This document shows, piece by piece, positions 57,868-64,000 of a stretch of DNA of 64,000 bases. Origin of the DNA: an uncultured Alphaproteobacteria bacterium (GTDB taxonomy: Bacteria > Pseudomonadota > Alphaproteobacteria > Rhodobacterales > Rhodobacteraceae); the NCBI GenBank assembly GCA_902578545.1, contig CACHDI010000006.1:53755-117754 (forward strand), given 5' to 3'. Position 1 is the first letter of the stretch; the number at the start of each line of letters is the position of its first letter. The position numbers and the translations under genes are program-made. A model generated the notes under the pieces. That model saw nothing but the letters and a program-made list of their open reading frames with translations. It was not told where the DNA came from and ran no database searches.

Positions 57868-58968
57868 ATGAATGAGATTAAGAACAAAATTGATGAAATT
57901 ATCATTGGTATAAGTAGCCCTAGTAAAGAGTTGAAAAAGCTTATTCAGATGGTATCCAAGTCCAAAACTAATGTTTTGGTTTTAGGTGAAACTGGTACAG
58001 GTAAAGAACTCGTAGCAAAAGCCATACATAATGAATCAAATAGAAAAGGACCTTTAATCTCAGTAAATTGTGCAGCAATTCCATCAGAGCTTTTAGAGTC
58101 AGAATTGTTTGGTCATGAAAAAGGTTCATTCACTGGGGCCGATAAGCCAAGAGCTGGTCGATTTGAACAAGCAGCGGAAGGCACTTTATTTTTAGATGAA
58201 ATAGGTGATATGCCTTTATCTTTACAATCTAAGCTTTTAAGAGCTTTAGAGGATAAATCAATTCAAAGAGTTGGTGGAAATAAAACTATTAATGTTGATT
58301 TTAGGTTAGTTTGTGCTACTCATCAAGACTTATCCAAAAAAGTAGAAAATGGTGATTTTAGAGCAGATTTATTTTATAGGATAAATGTTTTTCCAATAGA
58401 TGTTCCAAAGTTAAGTGAAAGGTCAGTTGATATTCCCTTAATCGTGAATAAAATTTTAGAGGATATTAAAATTGATGGTGATACGAATAATCAATTACCC
58501 GTTTTTGATGATACTGCTATAGCTGCGCTTCAAAAGTATAATTGGCCTGGAAATGTAAGAGAATTAAAAAACTTAATTGAAAGAGCTTGTGTGCTATTTG
58601 GAAATAAAGAAATCAATTCGGAAAATGTAAAACACAATTTACTTAAAATTAAAATACCTATCCAAAATGAGGAAAGTGAAGCTTTATGGGATGCAGCTGC
58701 CGATTTAGTTGGAATTTCTCATAATAATGATTCCTCTAATGGAGATTTAATTCCACTGCCCAATGCGGATAATTATAAAGATTGGTTCCTTTACCATGAA
58801 AATATTGATCTTAGAAGGCATCTTCAAGATATAGAAATAGTATTAATTGAAGCTGCTTTAGATAAATCTGCTGGTCAAGTTAGTCTCGCATCCGAAAAAC
58901 TAAAGTTAAGAAGAACAACATTGATAGAAAAAATGAAAAAACTTGCTATAGAAAAACCAAATTTGTGA
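57868..58968 (+). CDS. fleQ: FleQ-like sigma-54 activator without receiver domain
   Basis: A 366-residue activator that begins almost at once with the AAA+ domain: Walker A GETGTGKE (40-47), sigma-54 loop GSFTGA (86-91, Ser in place of the usual Ala), Walker B TLFLDE and NWPGNVREL (225-233). The C-terminal Fis-type [22 protein letters not shown] (about 341-359) closely follows the FleQ signature (LRRTTLxEKM). ATG 57868 has a CAGG site. R. sphaeroides FleQ also lacks the N-terminal domain. It probably binds enhancers and works with FleT. No sigma-54 promoter precedes it, fitting a top-level regulator. Confidence 0.88.
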   Translation: MNEIKNKIDEIIIGISSPSKELKKLIQMVSKSKTNVLVLGETGTGKELVAKAIHNESNRKGPLISVNCAAIPSELLESELFGHEKGSFTGADKPRAGRFEQAAEGTLFLDEIGDMPLSLQSKLLRALEDKSIQRVGGNKTINVDFRLVCATHQDLSKKVENGDFRADLFYRINVFPIDVPKLSERSVDIPLIVNKILEDIKIDGDTNNQLPVFDDTAIAALQKYNWPGNVRELKNLIERACVLFGNKEINSENVKHNLLKIKIPIQNEESEALWDAAADLVGISHNNDSSNGDLIPLPNADNYKDWFLYHENIDLRRHLQDIEIVLIEAALDKSAGQVSLASEKLKLRRTTLIEKMKKLAIEKPNL

Positions 58969-58975
58969 ACAATAT

Positions 58976-59260
58976 TTATAAATTATATCCTTTAATAGCC
59001 TTCATTTTTATATTAGCTTTTTCAATACTCTTTGTTGTAGCTACTGAAATCTCTGAAATTAAGTTTTCGTTTTCTTCCGCAATTATTTTAATAATATTTA
59101 TATCTGCTTCACTTAAAGTTTTGATACCTTTTGAAAAAATTTGATCAATAATTATCCTACGATCATTATCTATTGCGATTATCTTATTATAGTCATTTTG
59201 TTTTTTTGCTAACAAAATCTGATTTGATAGATCTTTTAAATTTTCAATAAGAGTGTGCAT
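58976..59260 (-). CDS. FliT-like small helical protein
   Basis: A 94-residue all-helical protein (ENLKDLSNQILLAKKQNDYNKIIAIDNDRR in parts). Its size, helicity and place right after a fliS gene, with four bases between, fit the filament-cap chaperone FliT, but sequence conservation in that family is too low to be sure by eye. Confidence 0.55.
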   Translation of the reverse strand: MHTLIENLKDLSNQILLAKKQNDYNKIIAIDNDRRIIIDQIFSKGIKTLSEADINIIKIIAEENENLISEISVATTKSIEKANIKMKAIKGYNL

Positions 59261-59264
59261 TATA

Positions 59265-59654
59265 TCAATTACTAATTAGATCAGACCATGAATCTTTAAT
59301 TTCTATAATACTATTTAATGCTATCAAACTTTTATTAATTGCACCATTTTTAAGGTCCTTTATTAAGTTAAGTCTCAAAAATTCATATAATCTAAAAAGG
59401 TCATATGCAATTTGACCACCTTTATCTAGATCTAAGCTAGATTGTAAAATATATATCACTGAAATTGATCTAGCAAAATTCTTAGATCTATTTAAAATGT
59501 TTCCAGTTTTTAAAGAAATATTATTGTGAAATGATTTTACAGACTTAATTAATTCTTCCATGACTAAAACTACAACTGTTTCAGGATCCTTGGTTTCTAC
59601 AGCACCAAACATTTCAGTTTTTTTGTAAGCTTTTGCTACTTCTTTAAGTTGCAT
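59265..59654 (-). CDS. FliS-family flagellin chaperone, paralogue 1
   Basis: A 129-residue helical protein with a FliS-like start (AYKKTEMFGAVETKDPETVVVLVMEELI in parts) and middle (LQSSLDLDKGGQIAYDLFRLYEFL in parts, as in FliS LRxSLDxExGGEIAxNLxxLY). It lies 52 bases or so from a divergent unknown gene. A second, more canonical FliS is encoded at 60675-61055. Confidence 0.8.
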   Translation of the reverse strand: MQLKEVAKAYKKTEMFGAVETKDPETVVVLVMEELIKSVKSFHNNISLKTGNILNRSKNFARSISVIYILQSSLDLDKGGQIAYDLFRLYEFLRLNLIKDLKNGAINKSLIALNSIIEIKDSWSDLISN

Positions 59655-59711
59655 AAATTTTATATTCCTTAAAGTATTTGATTAATTTTGTTTATATTAT
59701 ATATTCATCAT

Positions 59712-60071
59712 ATGATATTAGATAAAGTAAACCTTTCAAATGGATCCAATCTTCAAAGTAGAAGGCCAGACTCAGTAAATGTTATTTCTCCTTCTGCAAA
59801 ATTGATGCCACCAATAAATGAAAACTTGATTCAAACTTTACCACTGAGTGATCTACAAAAATCAGGGCATATTAATTATACCAACTATTATGCATCACGA
59901 GCTAACAAAAGGCAGGCACCAAGTACAATTTCAGCAGAAGCTTATTTAAATTCAAGAATAAGTTTAAAACCAGTTTTTATACACAATGAAATGATTACCA
60001 AAATACAAAATATTTCTGACTTAGCAAAGGATCCCCCAAGATTTAAGGATCAAATTGATTTATTAGCTTAA
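59712..60071 (+). CDS. Unknown small protein in the filament-chaperone region
   Basis: A 119-residue protein (from the ATG at 59712) with a Ser/Asn/Pro-rich, probably disordered first half and a more ordered C-terminal part (AYLNSRISLKPVFIHNEM ... DPPRFKDQIDLLA). No membrane helix or named domain is seen. It is on the strand opposite to both fliS genes. An anti-sigma or cap-associated role can be imagined but not supported. Confidence 0.5.
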   Translation: MILDKVNLSNGSNLQSRRPDSVNVISPSAKLMPPINENLIQTLPLSDLQKSGHINYTNYYASRANKRQAPSTISAEAYLNSRISLKPVFIHNEMITKIQNISDLAKDPPRFKDQIDLLA

Positions 60072-60075
60072 AGAA

Positions 60076-60567
60076 TTACAAAGAATCAAAAATAGTAGGT
60101 TTTGAGGTGATAAGATCTCCAAACCAACCAATTCCTTCCTCTGAATTTACATCCCATCCAGCAGGTATCTCAGTTGTTAAACCAGATCGAGAACTAAATA
60201 CAAAAGCTTTAAACAAAATGACTGCCTTTTCCGAACTATAATCTTTAGTTTTTAATGCAGCAAATTCATCAACAAAGAGTCCTGTTAATTTTCTAGGTTT
60301 ATTATTTGCATGAAATTTAATTCTCTTAAAAATATATGAGTCTATATAATCAATAGCTGTTTCTCCAGCTTCTATTTCACTAAGAAATTCAAGAATTTTT
60401 GTAGCAGCTTCTTCAAAAACTTCTGATTTTATTTCATTATAATGTTCTTTTAATCCATTTGAAAACTGGTTTGCGAAAACGGTAATAGGCGCATTTCCTG
60501 ATAAAAACCCGCCAGCTACAGCAGCGACACTAGAACTAAAGACCCATTCTGGGCAAAATTTTGCCAT
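60076..60567 (-). CDS. Unknown protein between the two fliS paralogues
   Basis: A 163-residue protein with an initial hydrophobic stretch (about 8-30, VFSSSVAAVAGGFLSGNAP) and a mixed helical remainder (FEEAATKILEFLSEIEAGETA, read in parts; then PAGWDVNSEEGIGWFGDL). Codon usage and length suggest a real gene. It converges on the + strand gene with four bases between. No family recognised. Confidence 0.55.
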   Translation of the reverse strand: MAKFCPEWVFSSSVAAVAGGFLSGNAPITVFANQFSNGLKEHYNEIKSEVFEEAATKILEFLSEIEAGETAIDYIDSYIFKRIKFHANNKPRKLTGLFVDEFAALKTKDYSSEKAVILFKAFVFSSRSGLTTEIPAGWDVNSEEGIGWFGDLITSKPTIFDSL

Positions 60568-60674
60568 TAATTATGCTCATAAAAATATTAGTACGCTTTA
60601 TTTTATAACATAAAGAAAATGGGTCTACAATATTTTGAAAATTTATTAAATTTTATTGAATATAATTAGAAATA

Positions 60675-61055
60675 TTAATTATTTACTGAAATTGAACTCC
60701 AAGCATCCACTAGTGAACCAATAATTGAAATAACAGTATCTAATTCATATTCTTTTTCATCTTTTAAAATTAAGTGGAGTTGATTCAAACTATAATTATA
60801 GATTTGCTCTAGGTTTTTAGCAATTTCACCACCAGTTTCAAAGTTTAAGCTAGATTTTAAAATTTCAAAAGCAGCAACTGCTTTAGCAGATTCTAAACCC
60901 CCTATTTTGACATTATCATTTAGTTTTTGTCTTATAATTAGTAAGTTCTTTTTTAGGTCTTTAAAAGTCAATTCTATTAATTTATGGGGTGAAGCATCTT
61001 CAACTTCTGTTAGGTTTGTTTCTTTGTATGCATTAAGTGCTGATTGAACATTCAT
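60675..61055 (-). CDS. fliS: FliS flagellin chaperone, paralogue 2 (canonical)
   Basis: A 126-residue protein from the ATG at 61055, which has a GGAGG ribosome site; an upstream in-frame ATG at 61094 is poorer. It has the FliS hallmarks SALNAYKET, ASPHKLIELTFKDL and SLNFETGGEIAKNLEQIYNY (in parts). FliS keeps flagellin unpolymerised before export. It is divergent from fliD with no clear sigma-54 site on its own strand. Confidence 0.9.
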   Translation of the reverse strand: MNVQSALNAYKETNLTEVEDASPHKLIELTFKDLKKNLLIIRQKLNDNVKIGGLESAKAVAAFEILKSSLNFETGGEIAKNLEQIYNYSLNQLHLILKDEKEYELDTVISIIGSLVDAWSSISVNN

Positions 61056-61173
61056 ATATATTTCCTCCAACTTGCTCACGATTATTAACGACATGAGAAA
61101 AAAATATTTAGAAAATAATATATAAATTTTTTTTTTTTTGAGACGTAAATTTATTTAATAAAAATAAGTAAAT

Positions 61174-61189
61174 TGGCATATATTTTGCT
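61174..61189 (+). promoter_or_regulatory. Sigma-54 promoter of fliD
   Basis: TGGCATATATTTTGCT has GG-N10-GC and good -24/-12 boxes. Predicted start near 61200, giving a leader of about 23 bases that includes the AAGGA ribosome site of fliD. Confidence 0.82.
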
Positions 61190-61222
61190 TACTTATTGGG
61201 TTAAATTTTATAAGGAAAGAAA

Positions 61223-62890
61223 TTGTCTTCTGTAGATTACCTGAGTATTTTAAATCAAAAGGGTTCTGGACTTAACATAACTCAAATTGTTGACAGTTTA
61301 GTTGAAGCTGATACCGTTCCAAAGAAGAACATGCTTGAGGAAGATAAAACAGTCAAGCAAACTGAAATTTCAGCATTCGCTAGTTTAGCCAGTGAACTAA
61401 ATTTGCTTAAATCTGATCTGTCTTCTATGGCAAATTCAAACAAATATGTTCCTGTAAGCGGTAATTCAAATTTGGCAATTAGTGTTTCAGATAACTCTGT
61501 TGCTACTGCCTTTTCTTCAGATGTTACAGTGAATTCACTTGCTTCTCATCAAACCTTACAATTCTCAGGTTCTTCTCCTTACACTTCCCCTACAGCATCT
61601 ATAGGTCAAGGAACACTTACTCTAAATTTAGGTACTTGGAATGTTTCAGGAAATTCTTTTACAAATAAATCTACACCAGTAACTCATACTGTAACAGTGG
61701 ATGCTAATAATAATACTCTTCAAGGATTAGCATCGAGTATTAATGCTTTATCAGGAATAAGTGCATCAGTATTGCAAACCTCAGCAGGAGTTTATTCATT
61801 AGTTGTAAAGTCTCCAATGGGTGCTGATAATGCAATTAAAATTACTACAGATGATGCACAATTAGATGACTTTAGAGCAGATCCTACTATCGTAGGTATG
61901 CCAAAAAATGCACAAAAACAAGTTGCATCTGATGCTGAACTTATAGTTGATGGTATAACAGTAAAAAGAACATCAAACTCAATCAGTAATATATTCTCTG
62001 GATACACATTAGATTTAAAAGGAGAAACAGATACATTAACACCAGCCAATTTCAATGTTAGATCTTCACTAGATGTTGATACAGCCTTTGATAATGCCAA
62101 AAGTTTAGTTGATAGATTAAACCTTACTCGAAATTATTTTGATGAGTTAATGGATAGAGGTGTTGAAGATGGTGAAGCTGGGACACTATCCAATGATCCA
62201 GTTATGAGATCCATTTCTAATCGAATTAGAAAACTTACAGAAAGTAATATTGTTGGATTTGGAGCAAATTCTAGATATTTATCAGAATTAGGCATTCAAA
62301 CAAAAAGGGATGGAACATTGCTTATTAATGAAAGGTCTTTTAAAGACGCCGTTGAAAAAGATCCAAGTAGTTATGATGCAATTTTTAATTCTTCAATTAC
62401 ATCAAGTAACAGTAATTTGTTATTGAGTAAGACATCTTTTTCTAAACCAACACCAGGTACTTATAGCTACAGGCATAGCTCTGGAGATTCATATCTTGAT
62501 AATATCAAATTATTAAAAGGAACTGATTCAATCACGGGTTTAGATTATTATTCAGCTGTAGACGGTGGTCCAGCTGGTATTACTATAATTCCTCAATCGA
62601 GTGTGTCTTCAGCATTTGTTTATGTTGGGGAAAGTATGCTCGATAAAATGGATTCTTATATTGAAAATATTTTGTCCTCATCGGGGGACATAGAAAGACG
62701 AAAAACCTCATTAAATCAAGATTTGACAGATATTGATGACGGCCTATTAGATATTAATCGTAAGGTTGATGTAATAAGAGAAAGATATCTAGAACAATTC
62801 TCAGCCATGGAAAGTGCTGTAACAAGTTTAAAAGGTACTAGTGAATACCTAGAGAATATGGTTAAAAGTTGGAGTAAAGATGATAATTAA
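61223..62890 (+). CDS. fliD: Flagellar filament cap protein FliD
   Basis: The 555-residue protein has the FliD N-terminal domain (GSGLNITQIVDSLVEADTVPKKNM in parts), Ser/Thr-rich variable domains in the middle and the C-terminal coiled-coil end (ERYLEQFSAMESAVTSLKGTSEYLENM in parts). It caps the filament and folds incoming flagellin. Translation starts at TTG, six bases after an AAGGA site; no ATG fits better. Confidence 0.93.
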   Translation: MSSVDYLSILNQKGSGLNITQIVDSLVEADTVPKKNMLEEDKTVKQTEISAFASLASELNLLKSDLSSMANSNKYVPVSGNSNLAISVSDNSVATAFSSDVTVNSLASHQTLQFSGSSPYTSPTASIGQGTLTLNLGTWNVSGNSFTNKSTPVTHTVTVDANNNTLQGLASSINALSGISASVLQTSAGVYSLVVKSPMGADNAIKITTDDAQLDDFRADPTIVGMPKNAQKQVASDAELIVDGITVKRTSNSISNIFSGYTLDLKGETDTLTPANFNVRSSLDVDTAFDNAKSLVDRLNLTRNYFDELMDRGVEDGEAGTLSNDPVMRSISNRIRKLTESNIVGFGANSRYLSELGIQTKRDGTLLINERSFKDAVEKDPSSYDAIFNSSITSSNSNLLLSKTSFSKPTPGTYSYRHSSGDSYLDNIKLLKGTDSITGLDYYSAVDGGPAGITIIPQSSVSSAFVYVGESMLDKMDSYIENILSSSGDIERRKTSLNQDLTDIDDGLLDINRKVDVIRERYLEQFSAMESAVTSLKGTSEYLENMVKSWSKDDN

Positions 62891-62891
62891 G

Positions 62892-62910
62892 ATTTTTAAT
62901 AATTAAAAAT
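62892..62910. terminator. AT-only hairpin between convergent fliD and the pyruvate-kinase-like gene
   Basis: ATTTTTAA-TAA-TTAAAAAT is a perfect eight-base inverted repeat two bases after the fliD stop, with T-rich sequence after it at 62931-62940. It may be a weak terminator; AT-only stems can arise by chance in this genome. Confidence 0.3.
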
Positions 62911-62948
62911 TTATAGCATTAAGCTCGATTTTTTTTATTTGAATTATA

Positions 62949-63989
62949 TTATTTTCTTAAAAAATTATTTAACCAATCCAATGTGTTAAGAAACAAATGC
63001 GAAGTTGCTGTTTCATCACTTAGCATAATAATATTAGTCCCTAAGTTAATTGAGTGTTCTAAAGCTATTATTTCACTTTTTGATGGTTGCAATCTAGTTT
63101 GCATGCTTTCTAAATTTTCAGTTGCCATTATTAGAGGTTTATTTAGATTTACAGCATTTTCTGAAATTTTATAGATTGATTTATATAATTTATTACTCCC
63201 AACTTCAGCTAATAAATCACCTCTATCTATCATGATAAGGTCAGAATTTTTAGTTATTTCTTTTACATTATTTAATCCATGGAGGTTTTCAATCTTTGAA
63301 ACTATAATTTTATTTTTAAATATTGATTTTATTCTCAGTGGAACATTACCATCTTGAATAAAACTTAGACCAATTCCATCGTGTTGTACTTTTTCAAATT
63401 TGTTAATAAATCTTAAATAAAGTTTTTCTTGCAAAATATTATCATAATAACTGTTTGGAATATTTAACCCTTTTTGTGGCTTTAATTTAAAGGAATCTTT
63501 GGAAATTCCTTGTATTAAATTTTCTTTGTTTTTGACATGAGTGAAAATAAATTGTCCATCAGATAAGCTAAATTCACTTAGGTTTTTATTAATTGTAGGA
63601 AGTGGCTTTGTTGTTTTTATTGATAAAATATCATCATCAACTTTAATATTTCCATAGCTGAATGTTACAATTTGTCCTTTTTTTATATTAATTATTTTTT
63701 TATTGTTAGTTCGGGGCTTAAGTCCCGGAATATCAAGTAAAATAAATGATTCTGGACAAATTGCTTTAATTCTCTTTGAAACTTTTAAGTGCCAATCTAA
63801 AGTATTATGGCTACCATTAATTCTGAAGAGATTTGTATATTTTGATATTGTCTTAATTGAGTTCTCCGAACAAGATTTTGGACCTATGGTCGCTAAAATT
63901 TTCACGCTTTTTTTAGACTTTTTTCCTGAAGTAACATTTAATAAACTATTTGGTAAATGTGTATAATGATCTTTAGAGATTGCGATCAC
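62949..63989 (-). CDS. Short pyruvate-kinase-like protein lacking the C-terminal domain (possibly partial at the window edge)
   Basis: A pyruvate-kinase-fold protein of at least 346 residues, against about 470 in the enzyme. It retains ILATIGPKS, LFRINGSHN, the SKIEN lysine/glutamate, MIDRGDLLAEVG, LIMATENLESMQT and IIMLSDETA, which include the usual catalytic residues, but ends right after the barrel, lacking the allosteric C domain. The GPKxR motif is changed to PGLKPR. The GTG at 63989 is the most downstream sensible start, but the frame stays open to the edge, so the N-terminus may lie outside. Such proteins are found beside surface-sugar or flagellin-glycosylation genes (recollection), so glycolysis is not assured. 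Confidence 0.75.
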   Translation of the reverse strand: MIAISKDHYTHLPNSLLNVTSGKKSKKSVKILATIGPKSCSENSIKTISKYTNLFRINGSHNTLDWHLKVSKRIKAICPESFILLDIPGLKPRTNNKKIINIKKGQIVTFSYGNIKVDDDILSIKTTKPLPTINKNLSEFSLSDGQFIFTHVKNKENLIQGISKDSFKLKPQKGLNIPNSYYDNILQEKLYLRFINKFEKVQHDGIGLSFIQDGNVPLRIKSIFKNKIIVSKIENLHGLNNVKEITKNSDLIMIDRGDLLAEVGSNKLYKSIYKISENAVNLNKPLIMATENLESMQTRLQPSKSEIIALEHSINLGTNIIMLSDETATSHLFLNTLDWLNNFLRK

Positions 63990-64000
63990 ATTTTCTTTAA

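Overview
The window is strongly AT-rich bacterial DNA, densely coded in tight operons. It holds two large modules: most of a purple-bacterial photosynthesis gene cluster (PGC, about 1-25.4 kb) and a sigma-54-controlled flagellar cluster (about 33.7-62.9 kb). A purine-catabolism operon and a few housekeeping or unknown genes lie between them. The host is best read as an alphaproteobacterial aerobic anoxygenic phototroph, probably planktonic and marine. Reasons: a type-2 reaction centre (PufL/PufM/PuhA), a glycine-dependent ALA synthase (HemA), the oxygen-dependent cyclase AcsF, PpsR and AerR/PpaA regulators, and Rhodobacter-like gene order. The low GC content is unusual for known phototrophic Rhodobacterales. 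Taxonomy is inference.

Region 1 (1-25.4 kb). The + strand starts with the end of pufL, then pufM, puhA and dxs; puhA sits in the puf operon rather than at its usual place. Opposite lie aerR/ppaA-ppsR-bchG-bch2-bchP-idi. A 401-bp divergent region with two perfect TGT-N12-ACA PpsR/CrtJ boxes precedes the long + strand operon bchF-N-B-H-L-M-lhaA-puhB-puhC-orf-acsF-puhE-hemA, followed by a pseudoazurin gene. Together these cover ALA synthesis, Mg chelation, methylation, cyclisation, dark protochlorophyllide reduction, vinyl hydration, phytyl-tail attachment and reduction, isoprenoid supply, reaction-centre assembly and repression by oxygen or light. No pufC follows pufM, so a soluble donor, possibly the pseudoazurin, would have to re-reduce the reaction centre.

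Region 2 (25.4-38.3 kb). A HAD phosphatase, a carboxymuconolactone-decarboxylase-like protein, xdhA-xdhB-xdhC-guaD (guanine to xanthine to urate), a membrane-anchored coiled-coil protein, an SltF-like lytic transglycosylase, a voltage-gated-type K+ channel, rpoN and small membrane or exported proteins.

Region 3 (38.4-62.9 kb). motA-motB on +; then on - the run fleT-like/fliE-F-G-H-I-J, fliK-L-M-N, fliO-P-Q-R-flhB plus four linked unknown genes; a divergent fleQ-like activator; and a filament-cap/chaperone area (two FliS paralogues, a FliT-like protein, FliD, two unknowns). Six sequences match the sigma-54 -24/-12 promoter pattern, upstream of sltF, motA, fliO, fliK, fleT and fliD. With rpoN, a receiver-less FleQ and a FleT lacking a DNA-binding domain, this closely resembles the Rhodobacter sphaeroides Fla1 circuit. 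Flagellin, hook, rod and ring genes are not in the window. The right edge holds a short pyruvate-kinase-like gene that may run off the window.

No rRNA, tRNA, insertion sequence, phage or CRISPR array was recognised.
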